Part shown: piece after piece, positions 1 through 12,059 of the stretch | How the letters are laid out: each line of letters begins with the position of its first letter | Position numbering within the stretch: position 1 is the stretch's first letter | Assembly: GCA_020740775.1 (NCBI GenBank) | Contig: JAHEWK010000001.1 | Coordinates: 1,860,001 to 1,924,000, forward strand | DNA from: Ilyonectria destructans | Lineage: Eukaryota; Ascomycota; Sordariomycetes; Hypocreales; Nectriaceae | Direction of reading: 5' to 3' | Length of the DNA: 64,000 nt | Position numbers and translations under genes: made by a program | Notes under the pieces: model-generated | The model's input: only the letters and a program-made list of their open reading frames with translations | The model's database searches: none | Told to the model about the DNA's origin: nothing

Positions 1-112
1 GAAAAAAAGCAGCTTGAAACCCAAACTTGGGCCTTGGCAACTGTAACGTGCACAACGAAAATGCAGTAAATTCAAACATTAGGTTCCCTCATCGAGGGAT
101 TAATTATTAGTA
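1..112. repeat. Weakly mutated end of a dispersed repeat
   Basis: This stretch has ordinary base composition, unlike the sequence from about 115 onward. It aligns along its length, in inverted orientation, with 38,755-38,845. The differences are transitions, with the distal copy always carrying the AT-richer base. The repeat therefore probably continues leftward out of the window in a less mutated form. The family is not recognised. Confidence 0.7.
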
Positions 113-1659
113 TTTTTAATTATTTATATTAAATATAGAATTTTCTATTTAAATAGCAGCTAAAGCTATATTTTATTAGAAGATTAAATTTATTATTAAT
201 AATATCTATAAAAATAAAAGTAATTAGAATTAAACTTTTTTTTTATTTAAAGATAACTATTAATTAAGATTTTATTTTAAATTTCTACTATTAAATTTTA
301 AGCTATTTTAGCTATATTTCTTATTATAGTTAAAAATAAAATAATTTAAAAGGAAATTATAATATTAAATAAAAGAAATAAAAATAATTTTAATTTTAAT
401 TTTTTTTTTACTTTTTATTAAGATTTATATTATTATACTTTTAATTATTAGCTATTTAAAAATAAATAAATTTAGGCTTTAATTATAGAGATTTTTTCTT
501 ATAGATATTAATAGTTTTTTTTATATACTTTAATATTAATTAAATGTTAAGTTTTAATCTTAATTAATTAGTTATTAAAGCTTTTTATAGTTTTTCTTAT
601 TTTATTAGTAACTTTTTATTTTATAATTTTTTTTTTAAATAATTATATTTTTATTTAAATTTTATAGCTATTTTAATATACTTTTTAATTAATTTTTATA
701 TATTTTTTATATTATTTTTAGTAACTTACTAATTATATTCTAATAGTTAATCTTTCTATTTAATTAAAAAGTAATTTACTCTCTATTTTTATTATTTATT
801 TTTTATTTTTTCTATTTTTTACTAAAAATTAATTTCTTTAAGATTTAAAATTAATAGTACTTTAAATTAATTTTAATCTTTAAGATATTAAAATTCTAAA
901 AGGCTAATATAGAATATATTATAAATATAACTATATTTATCTAGAAAAATTAAATAGTATATTTATAATTTAATTTTCTTAAGAATTTAAAATAAATTAA
1001 TTCTTTTTAATATTAATTTATATTTTTCTTTTTAATATTAAGATTTTTTATTATAAAGCTAATTAAATTACTAATTATAAAGGAAATATTCTTATATTAT
1101 TTATTATAATTATCTATCTATCTTTTTATAATTTTTTTAATATTTTTTAAGATTCTTATATAATTCTTTAAGATAATATATTTTTATATTAGCTTTTAAT
1201 ATTCTTTTTCTAAATATATTATTTTTAATATATAGATTTAAATTAAAAAAATAATTTATTAAAAATTTTTTAAAAAAAAATCTAATTATATTATTTTAAT
1301 ATTATTATATATATATTATACTAACTGCAGTAATACTATCTAATTACTTTATTATTTATTAATAAAATATTTTAAGTAATATTTTAAAATTTAATTTATT
1401 TTTTCTATTTATCTATTAATTTATAAATAAAATACTATTAAAAAATATCTTTTAATATTATTTTAATAGTATAATTTAAATTAGAAATTACTTATAAATA
1501 TTAAATCTCTATTATTTATAATTTCTTTAGATAATTTATATTTTAATTTAATTTTATTATAATAAATTTCTACTAGCTTTATTATATTAATTATTATTTA
1601 AATAGAAAGAAATACTATATACTTTATATAGAAAGTAAATTAAAAACTTTATATAAAAG
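113..1659. other. AT-rich sequence, no recognisable element
   Basis: This is among the most AT-rich parts of the window, with long T-rich and A-rich words on one strand. I could not recognise a coding relic, terminal repeat or RNA gene. A decayed transposon is likely by context. Confidence 0.5.
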
Positions 1660-4600
1660 ACTAAAATTATTAAGATCTTAGCAGTCTCTTAACTAAAATC
1701 CAATTTAATATTAAAATTAAAATTAATATAGAAAACTACTTAGGCAATAATACTGTAGTAGCAGCTATAGGATACTACTAAGGTAGAGGAGCTAATAGCA
1801 GTAGATTCAGACTATACTGGCCTTAAAAATAGCAGCTTTTACTTTAATATAGATACCTCTTAGTATAGATAGAACTAATAAAATAATATTATAATAGCCT
1901 TACTAATTAAAGATAAGACTGCTTGGGATATTAAAGAAGAAAAGGCACTTAAAGAATTATTCAGCCTTATTTAGAGGGAAATTCTTAATAGAGTATAGAA
2001 AATTATCTACACTCTAGCTGATATAAAGATTCTATAGTACTATAGTAATACTATAAAGGCTAATTTAATATACTTTAAACTTAAAGAAATAATCTATAAA
2101 GTTATATATAAAGCTATTTAAAATATTTAAATAGATACTAATATATAGCTATAGTATTTTTAGGTAGATATTATATTAACTAAATATAATACCTACTAAT
2201 CCCCCTTAAAATCTATTTCTATTAAATATAACTATAAAGTTATAATTAAGTAAAATAACTCTTTAAAGAAGATATACTTATAAATTCCTACTAAGACTAT
2301 AATAGCAGTTAATATAGCAATTAGAAAACTAAAAGCTATAGTAGCAGCCTGCTAACTTTAAAGTAAAGATATAGTTATTACTTTTTACAGTCTAATAGCT
2401 AAATATATTATAATAGATAATTAAATTTAAAAGGCCTTTAGAGATAATATAATAATATTAAAGAGAATATATAGTATAATTAAAAATATACTAACTAAAT
2501 ATTAGTAAATAGATAGAAAAACCTTCTATAAAGAAATAGAAAAAGAAAATAGTATTATAGTAATTAGAGTAAACTCTATATAAAGCTAAAAAGATACTAT
2601 AATAAGAATTAGAATAATTCTAGCAGTTAATAGAGTAGCTATAGCTAATTAGCTCTATAATAGAGGGCTAATCTATAAGTTAATAATAATAAACTATAAA
2701 CTCTTTAAGAAATTATTAAAATTAAAATAGTACTTTAAGTACTATAAAATAGACTATATTATTAGATTCTATTAGAAGGATACTTAATATAGCTACTATA
2801 ATACTATAGTTTATTTAAATAGAGAGAAAAACTACTTATTAATATCTATAAAAGCAGTAAAATACTTTAAATATTAGGGTAACTACTCTATATAGTTATA
2901 TTAATATCTAGCTGTTAATAGTTACTAATAATAGGCAATTATAATATACCTAAATAAACCCAGATAATTTAAGAATAAATAGAACCTATAGCAGTACTCT
3001 AATTTTAATACTATTAGCTAGCTGCAGCTAGAAGACTTTAAACTTTAAATTCTTATATACTAAAAGAAAGACTGCCCTCTAAATATAGATAGAGTATTAA
3101 AAATCGCCAGAATAAGCTTAAATACTATTATAGTAGCACTCTAGCAGTTAAATAGCTTATCCAGTAATACTACTATTAGAAGAGCCTTTTAAAGGAAATA
3201 AAATACTATTTTAATAATAATAGTAAGCTAACTAGCTAAAGTTAAAATAAACCCCAGCTAAAATTAAAATCCCCCCTTAAGTATATAGAATTAATAATCC
3301 TTTAATAGAATATAAATAAGCAGGCTATATTAATACTCCTAATATTAGAATATAGTATATAATATAATATTATATCTCTATAGAAACTATATTAAAATAT
3401 AAAGATAGAATAACCAGTCTGCCTAACTACTAGTAACTATTATATAATATACTGCAGCAGCAGATTAGTATTATATATATATAAAAGATACTAAGTCTAA
3501 AATTAAATAGTAAAAGCAGAAGAAAATTAAATAGAATTAACCCTTAAGGCTATAGGCCTAAAGGTTATAGAGATCTACAGCCTAAAAGGAGTAATAAGCT
3601 AGAGAGGGCTATTAAGAAAAGCTATAGTATTTATATAGAGGTATCTATATATAATTATTAGAGATATTAACTAATACTACTCTATATAAAATAAATATAA
3701 TAGAAATTCAGCTGGTATTAAGACTATAGTAAAGCTAATAGCAGTAAATTTCTAGAACCTACTAACTCTAAAAGGGATAGCAATAAGAGGCTACTATAGC
3801 TACTAAAATAGCATAATTAATCTTATTTAAATATTATAGAATATTTAAGTAGAATATAATAAAGAGGTAGAACTTAAGAGCTTAAATTATAGACCCCAAC
3901 TTACTACTATTACTAACCTAATATTACCCCTTAAGATATTCTAACTTAAGCTTAATAAGATTAATAAGACTCTATAATAACTAAACTAAAAGATAATAAA
4001 TTATAACTATATTAGACTTAAAGTAAACCTCTAGCTATAGATAATAGAAAATAATATTAAAACTAAAGATAACCTAAATAGAGCTATAGATAAGCTAATT
4101 ATAGTACTTATACTAACTGCAACTAAATTAATATTATAGTAAAAGTAACTATACTAAAGATCTAAAAAGTAGTAAAATATAGAAATTCAGAAAGTAACTA
4201 AATAAGTTAAAAAAGCCTAATAATACTACTGATAATATAAAGGAATTATAAAGTAGAAGTACCTTCTTCTTATATAATACTAATAAAACCGAATTATTAA
4301 TAATATATAATAAAATAAATAGTAACTTTTCCTCTATAAGGCAGCTAAAGACTTAGTAATATTCTAAAAAATTAAGCAGTAAGTCTACCTCTATAGTAGC
4401 CTCCTTTAGAATAATATAAAAATTCCTCTCTTATAGAGGAATAAAAATAACTAACCTATAGATAACTATAAAGAAAAAGCAGTAATTCTAGCTAAGAGAT
4501 TCTTCTTTAACCCTAAGGTAGACCTTAGTAATATCCTACTATTTATTATACTACTACCCCCCTAATAGAACTAATATATAATTAGAACTATAATAATAAG

Positions 4601-7600
4601 GAAATTATAGAAGTACTAGAAAAAATAGAATTATAGAAAGTAGCTAGTAATAATAATATCTCTATAAGTCTCCTTAAGGCTTATAGTAGCTACTTTATAA
4701 TAGTAATAGTAAAAATAACTAAAATAAGCTTCTAATTAAGCTACTTTTCTAAGTAATACTATAGTATAATAGCTATAATATTTATTAAAATAGATAAAAT
4801 ACCTAAAGAGAAATATTTTACTAAAGTCTATAGATCTATCTTACTGCTATATATAACCAGAAAGATTATTAAGATAGTAATTAAAAACTACTTACTTACT
4901 ATAGTAGAAGAAATAGACCTTCTTCTAGAAGGTTAAATAGAAAATAAAAAAAGAAGATTAATAAAAATAGTAATTAGACTAATAATAGAGATAATTAAAA
5001 TAGTATAAAACTACTTTAGTATTACTATAATAGTCTAACTGAATATCTTTAGTATCTTTAATATAGTTAACTTTATAAGGCTGATTTTTATTCTAAAGAT
5101 AGTAGAAATTAAAAACTGACTTATCTAATAGATTTATAGCTATCTATCTAAAAGGTTAATATAACTTTATTTTAATAATAAGAAATTAGAAGCCTTTAAG
5201 ATATATACTAGAGTATTATAGAGTTTATCTTTATTTTTAATCCTCTTTTTAATTTATATTAAAATACTATATAAACTATTTAAGTAATAAAAAAAGCTAA
5301 TAATTATAGACTTTACTGATAATATTAATCTAATTGCAGTCAGTTAAATAGAGAGAGTAATATAATAATACTTAAAGACTATATAGGCAGTTTATAATAA
5401 CTAAATAAAAAAGTATAAAATAAAATTTAAACTAAATAAATTTAAGCTACTCTATTTTATAAAAAGATATTAATTAATATAGAAGCTAATATAGCTAGAG
5501 ACTATAATAATAATACTAAGTAAAGAATTAAAAATACTAAAAGTTTAATTTAATTGGAAACTTAATTAGTCTATCTATCTTAAGAAGCTATAAAAGAAGA
5601 TATTTAAATAATAGTATACCCTTAGTATTATTATTATATTAATATAGAGCTATAATATCTATAGAGGTAGAGAAATCTATATTAAGATTATTAAAAGTAC
5701 TTTAGTCTATAGAGTCTTAATATTCTATTAGTCTATAGAAGTTAGAGGAAACTCTAAAGGGATAGTATAGAAGCTTACTGCTAAATAAATAAAAAGCCTC
5801 TATATTATAGTAGGAATCTATAGGGCTACTCTAATAAGAAACCTAAAAATAAAGCTTTTAGTCCTCCCTTTAGATCTCTACCTTAATATAAAAGATATAA
5901 AATTTAAAATATATACTAAAAATAGCTTAGTATATAGAGTAATATATAAGGCTATTATAAAGGTAGTAGTAATACTATTAAAGTATAAAGAACCTTAGTA
6001 ATATTTAAACTAAATAAATAAAAACTAGCTCTACTAATAGTATAGTAATAATATCTTAATTTTAAAAGCTCTTAAATAAAACTAAAAAACTTATTAAATC
6101 TAGAAGGTAGAAATTAAAAGGTTATAAAGTAGCTATAATAATATTAATATTTTAGACTGTTATCCCTTTAAATTTAACTATAGAAAACTATATTAAAATT
6201 AATTTAGGTATATTAATAGCCTAATAATCTAACTTTATATTAAATATATAGAACTTTAAGTCTTTCTATTTTTTAGAAAAGTTCCTAAAGTAGTATTATT
6301 ATACTGCCTCTATAGATATAGTAAGCAGATAGTTAAATATATATTTATAAACTGCAGTCTTTTTAATAGAGATAGTCTATTTAAATTAAAGCTAAAAGAC
6401 TATAGGGATATAGAGTAATATCTTAGCGATAAATATATAGTAATATAGTAGGATAGTAAGATTAATATAGTTTAAGCTAATAGTAATACTTTAGGTATAA
6501 TAGGATATAAGAGAAAAAAATAGAAGCTATAGTAAATTTATAATAGAGGCTTAAAGCTAACTGCTAGAATCTTTAAATTAATATAGTTTTAATACTATAA
6601 ATAAAAATCTATAGATACTATTTAATCTTTTAAATTAATTAGACTTTTAGAGTAAAGATTACTTAATATCCTAGGGAGATACTATAGTAATACTATAAGA
6701 ATATCTAAATATTAATAATACTCTTACTATTATTAAGATTCTTAAGGATATTAATATTAGTAGTAACTATTTAAGTCTTAATAAGAGTAATAAGTTAGTA
6801 GAGAAGGTAGTTAGTTTTAATAGCTATAAAGCTATTACTAAAGCCAGCTAGAGCTAATCTAGCAGTAAATATATCCTTCTTTTAAATACTACTATAAGTA
6901 GTAATTATATACTAATTATAGTAACTAAAGATCTTATTAACCTTTATTAAATTCTTAGATTATAATTAGATTAATAGAGATTATAGTAAAGCTATAGAAA
7001 TATCTATATAAAAAATAAACCTAAAGGTAGAAATTAAAATATAATACTACTAAAAAGAAATAAGAAATAGATATTTAGTAGAAACTATAAGTTTAGTAGA
7101 TATATTAGCAGGCTAAAAGAAGTTAGAAGAATAACTATAAAGATATTATAGAAAAAACCTATTTAAATATAAATATACTTACCCTTTATATAATAGGTAT
7201 AGTATCTATTAGAATCTAAAGAAAAATTAGCTATTAATTAATTACTATAGTAATATTATAGAAAGAATATACTATAGATAAAGTAAAAATATCTAGATAA
7301 AGTATAGATTAATATAGATTGAGTATAATAAAGGTAAGAGATAGAGTAGTAACCTTTAACCTTTTAGAATAGAATTAGTATAGATATTATAGTAGAATTA
7401 AAAGGAAATTACTTTAAAATTAAAGATTTTAGATATTTTATAAAGGGAGGCAAACTTAAAGGGAGAAGTTAAAGTAGTAGCCTCTTTAGAGCTATTATTA
7501 CTAATAGGATTTTAAGCAGTCTTAATAGCAGTATACTAAATAGCCTTTTTAGCCTGCTAAATATCAGTATAAGCAGTAATAGTAGTCTTTTTCTAGATAG

Positions 7601-8540
7601 TAAATTAGTAAGATATAATAGTAGAAATTAAAATAAGATTATAAAGATAATAAAGCAGTAATAGCAGAAAACTATAAAGATAAGTAAAATTAAGTAGATA
7701 ATAAAATAGATAAATAGAAATTAGATAATTATTAGTAAAACTTAAATAATATTACTAAGAATATATAGTAAAATAAAAAAGATATATAAAAATAGTAGCA
7801 GTAAAAATAGCAGTAGAAATAATAATAAGAGAAAAAAAAAAAAAGAGAAAAATAGAGAAAAAGAAAGCTTTTTATAAAACTAGAGGAAGAATTTTAAATA
7901 GACCTAAAAGTCCTAACCTAAAGCCTATAAAAAAGAGAGTATAAGAAAAGTAATTAAATATCTAATTAGAAAGTAAGAAGTAAGTAAGAATAGGTATTAA
8001 TAGAATACTATAGAGCTAGCCCTATAGCACTATACAGCCCACTCTAGCTAGAGATAGTAGGGCTAGAGTATTAAGTAATTACCAGTACAGACTTAGTATT
8101 TAGATATAATCTAGTACCAGCTGGTATATAATAGTTATATAATTATAAGAGCAGCTTAAAAAAAGAAGAAGCCAGCTCGATATAGCTGGCAGTAGCTAGA
8201 GAGCTACTATATAGCCTGCTAAGTAATAGAAGAAAGATAGAAATCCAGCTCTAGCTGCTATAACCCTAAGGAGACCCCCTAATAGTACTTCTATAATCTA
8301 AAGGCATTAGGCTAGATAGAGGGCAACTTATATATATATAACCCTAAATAAGGCTGGTAATAAAATTACTAGTATAGATCTAATAATAATAAGTAGCCCT
8401 TAGAGGCAGTAGAGTAAAACTATAGTAAGATTTTTATTCTAAAGCTAGAAATAGCTTTTAGGTTTTTTTTTATTAATTTAGTAAAAAGGGGTTCTATAGG
8501 CCTAAATATAGATAAAATAGTATATATTAAATAAATAAAT
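1660..8540 (+). mobile_element. Tad1-like LINE (non-LTR retrotransposon), RIP-inactivated
   Basis: Reading the + strand through its many stops gives a reverse transcriptase of the Tad1 type between about 4,480 and 5,960. A segment around 4,650-4,900 reads like the fungal LINE finger region (SLLKAYSSYF, then KVYRSILLLY). A degraded QGSPLSPILF block follows near 5,220. The FADD active-site box near 5,309 is now FTDN in IIIDFTDNINLIAVS. After it come a degraded LGV..L.W block and a YRATLIRNLK / LPLDLYLN tract near 5,820-5,890, typical of this family. The upstream 2.8 kb should hold ORF1 and the endonuclease but is too decayed to assign. AAATAAATAAAT near 8,530 may be the 3' tail. Dozens of stops make it non-functional; limits are approximate. 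Confidence 0.75.
4480..5960 (+). pseudogene. LINE reverse transcriptase domain, broken
   Basis: This is the best preserved part of the LINE. The order of motifs follows the Tad1/Jockey-type RT: the finger region, VPQGSPLSP-like VLQSLSLFLILF, the FADD box mutated to FTDN, and the conserved post-RT LYLN segment. Substitutions are of the kind RIP makes (GGT to AGT or GAT, CAA to TAA), and stops interrupt the frame throughout. In the intact family it copies element RNA at a nicked target site. Confidence 0.72.
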
Positions 8541-9538
8541 AAATATACTTTATATATTAATTAATTATTATTAGAATTATATTAATTTTTTTTTCTTATT
8601 AAATTAATAGAAATTCTATAATAAAATCTATTAAAATTTCTTATTAAAATTAATTTAATATTAAAAGTAATATAAATTTACCAAAAAATTTAGATTTTTT
8701 TACTATAGTTTCTTAATAGACTATATATATCTATATTTAGTTTTTAATATCTTTATTTATATCTATTTAATAGAAATATCTTTAGAGAAGAATTTAAATT
8801 CTTTTAGTTTTAAAATAGCTAGTAAATAAATTATTATAATATAGTTATAGAAAAATATATTTTATAGTTTTTTTATTTAGAATAAATAACTATTATTTAT
8901 AATAAAGTAATTTATTTCTAATAGATTAAAATTTACTCTTTTAAGTTATTATTATAGAGTTATTTCTTTTTTAATATTATATCTTTAGATTTTTATTCTA
9001 AAGAAATTAAATTAATTTTATAATTAAATAAAATATTACTATTTTATAAATTTCTTTTTAAAATATAGTCTTTTTAGCAGTTAGAAGAAAGATATATAGC
9101 TTATAGTCTATTTCTTTTAAAATTTAATAGATTTAATTTTTTAAAGTTAATTTATTTAGTATACTCTTTAGGAGATTTATAAATAAATTCTCTTTATCTA
9201 TATTAATATTATTTTAATTTTAAGCTTTTTATTTTATTAAATTAGGATTCTTTTTATTCTTTAGAGTTTAAATTATTTAAATTTTAATTAATTAGTATTT
9301 TAATTAGTTAAATAATTTAATATTTAGAGGCTTTTTATTTTTAAATTTAAATTATCTTAATAAACTATTAGTTAAATTTATTTTTTTAAATTTATATTTT
9401 ATTATAAAATTATAAAATATAAAATAAATATACTATTTTATCTACCTACTATTAAATCTAGAAGTTTTTATAAAATTTTATAAATAAAAATAATTATTTA
9501 AAACTTTAATAGAAATTATAGCCTCTTTAAGATAGTAT
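8541..9538 (-). mobile_element. Probable 3' part of a minus-strand gypsy element
   Basis: The sequence is very AT-rich. It sits between the LINE tail and an LTR-like insertion, with a clear minus-strand gypsy reverse transcriptase on the other side of that insertion. The minus-strand reading could be the stretch between RNase H and integrase, but no diagnostic motif survives. The assignment rests mainly on position and is tentative. Confidence 0.35.
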
Positions 9539-10016
9539 TATTAAGAGGTCAGGGTGCCCTAGTACATATATACCCAGAGGGGGGACTAAAAGCTTAACAG
9601 TAAAAAAAAACACTAATAATAGTATTAACAATACAGACTATATACCCAGTCCATTTAAAGGTTAACAGTTTACTCAGATAGACTAAGGTTTCTAGTCTAA
9701 CTGGTTACCTTTTCTAATACCTCAATAAGCTGCAGGAACAGCTGCATCTTAAAAAAGCTAGATCTGCTGGAAAAGCTAGATCTACTGGAAAAGCTAGATC
9801 TGCTGGAAAAGCTAGATCTTGGAAAAGGCAAAATCATAATGGATATAAAAGCTCTGCAAGCCCTCTTGCATTCCAATTATCCTTCCATCCTTATATATAT
9901 CTCAACTAACTACTTAACTAACCACTCAACTAACTACTTAACCAACTAAAGATATCTTTCCGCCCCACGCTACAGACCGATATAATCTTTCCCAATCATC
10001 GGTATACTTATAGCTT
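9539..10016 (-). repeat. LTR-like repeat unit, weakly mutated, left copy
   Basis: A GC-richer segment that matches 21,399-21,922 in inverted orientation along its whole length. It contains four tandem copies of a ~19-bp unit around GCTAGATCTGCTGGAAAA (about 9,757-9,826). A second cluster of ACTAACTACTTAACT-type short repeats lies at 9,903-9,950. Imperfect direct repeats (9,523-9,538 and 10,017-10,034, both ending AAGATAGTAT) flank it. Mutation is far lighter than in the surroundings, so the insertion probably post-dates most local RIP or was too short to be recognised. It could be a solo LTR; canonical TG..CA ends are not evident. Confidence 0.65.
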
Positions 10017-11280
10017 CTCTTTTAAAGATAGTATAATTCTTATTTATTAAGCTAAAAAGTAATTCTAGCTATTATAAATCTAAAGGTATTAATCTTTAAG
10101 TAAATAAAAAGAGATAAATTATAATATCTTAAAAATAGTATTTTTTAAAAAGTTTAAATAAGCTAATAAAATATTTTTCTTTTAGTTTTATTTAGTAAAA
10201 TATATTTTAATTTCTTTCTATTTATATTTCTTTTTAGTAAATTACTTAAAAGTATAATAATCTCTAAATATCTATAGATAAATTTATAATAAAAATTATA
10301 AAATTCTTAAAATATTTAAATCTCTTAAAAAGTTTTAAATTCTTTCTATTTAATTATTATTTAAATTCTTTTAGGATCTATTAATATCTTTTTATTTAAA
10401 AAGATAAATTTAAGATATTTTACTTTATATTAGTAGAAAAAGTATTTAAATAGCTTAATAAAAAATTTAATTTTATAAAATTAATCAAGTATCTATTAGA
10501 GATATTTTATATAGAAATTCTAATTTTTTAAAAAGATAAAAATATTATCTAAATAAATTATATAAATAGTATTTAGTAGACTCTATAGAGCTTAATAAAT
10601 ATAATTCTAAAATATAGTAAGAATATTTATAAATTTAAATAATATTATTAAATACTTAAAGTAGCTATATTAAATATAAAATACTATTTTCTATTTATTA
10701 TTTTTTTAGATATATATATAATAATAGATATTTTTAATATTAATCTTTAAGAAGAATTTTATACTCTCTATATAATTTATAATCTCTATTATTAAAGATG
10801 AAAAATATTAATTTTTTTTAATAATAATATTTAATTTTTAATAATTTATATAAAGCTTTAAATTTCTATTTAATTTTAATATAAATAATATAGAAGCTTC
10901 TATTAAACTTTTTAAGAAATAAATATAGCTATTAGTTAGACTCTTTTTAATATAGTCTTAAAGAGTCTATAGTTTCTTTAAAAATAAAGAGTATATCAGC
11001 CTAAAAAAAGACTTCTTATTAAAGAGTAATTTAATATTATAATTTATAGCTTAATAAAAAGATAAATTTTTTAAGCTTTTAGTTAAAAAGATATTTTAAT
11101 AATCTAAAAGCTTAAAAAATAAATTAGAATTTTTTTTCTTATTTTAGAGATTATTATTAGAAATTTAAAAGAATTTATTTAAAATTATAATTCTATAGAT
11201 TGTTATAGTATTTTTATATAGCTATTTAAATTTATATTTAGAAATAATTTTTAAATTAGCTTAAAATATTTTAAATATCT
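10017..11280 (-). mobile_element. Ty3/gypsy RT and RNase H relic (minus strand)
   Basis: Reverse-complement translation gives, in order, a decayed palm region, an ALRSLLDTICIIYLDD-like active-site block (now with TIYII and LDN, about 10,500-10,600), then a FLGFANFYRRFI-like tract near 10,260-10,320 and a PLD..ETDAS-like RNase H start near 10,050-10,150. It differs from the copies at 12-20 kb, so it is a separate gypsy family or lineage. It is broken at 10,017 by the LTR-like unit, at what would be the RNase H domain. Stops are everywhere. Confidence 0.6.
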
Positions 11281-11705
11281 ATATCTAATATATTATATAT
11301 CTCCAATATATAGAGTTATCCTTAAATAGAGCTTTATAGATAATAGTTACTATAATAAGAGTTAATAAAATTGGATAATTATTAGAAGGAAAGTTAGTCT
11401 CTTAATAATAAAAAATATCAGTCTCTCTTATATCTTATTACTTAAAATAAGATTTCTATCTTAAGGTTATTAACTGCAGATAATAGAGTTATTAACTGAC
11501 TCTATTATCTGCAGATAGTAGGATTAAAGTTAAAAGGATTAAATTAAAGCTTAAGGTAAAAACCAGTATATAATAACCTTATTATTTAGCTACTATTTCT
11601 TCTGGTACTGAATATAGTATTTACTATTTATCTTTACTATTTAAGAATACTATATAGCTTTAATCTATCTGATAATATTAAGTAAAGCTAAAAAAAACCA
11701 AATAA
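11281..11705. repeat. Repeat R, partial copy 1, with a perfect hairpin
   Basis: The segment corresponds to the right-hand portion of the ~1-kb repeat R (compare 41,060-41,478). It is the least mutated copy. Positions 11,474-11,489 and 11,499-11,514 form a perfect 16-bp inverted repeat around a 9-base loop, with CTGCAG at each outer end. It is followed directly by a second copy in the same direction. Confidence 0.75.
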
Positions 11706-12058
11706 GAGTTAATAAGATTAGATAATTATTAGAAGGAAAGTTAGTCTTTTAATAATAGAAGATATTAGTCTCTTTTATATCTTATTACTTAAAATAAGAT
11801 TTCTATCTTAAGGTTATTAACTGTAAATAATAGAATTATTAACTGACTTTATTATTTATAAATAGTAAGGTTAAAATTAAAAGGGTTAAATTAAAGTTTA
11901 AGGTAAAAATTAGTATATAATAACCTTATTATTTAGCTATTATTTCTTTTAGTGCTAGATATAGTATTTACTATTTATCTTTACTATTTAAGAATACTAT
12001 ATAGCTTTAATTTATCTAATAATATTAAGTAAAGTTTTTTTTTAAAAAAAAAAAAAAA
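11706..12058. repeat. Repeat R, partial copy 2 (tandem)
   Basis: A direct repeat of 11,359-11,705 with a period of about 347 bp. Differences from copy 1 are nearly all transitions toward A/T; for example the outer CTGCAG of the hairpin has become CTGTAA on one side and TTATAA on the other. It ends in a run of about ten T and fourteen A. The tandem pair separates two minus-strand gypsy relics. Confidence 0.75.
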
Positions 12059-12059
12059 C

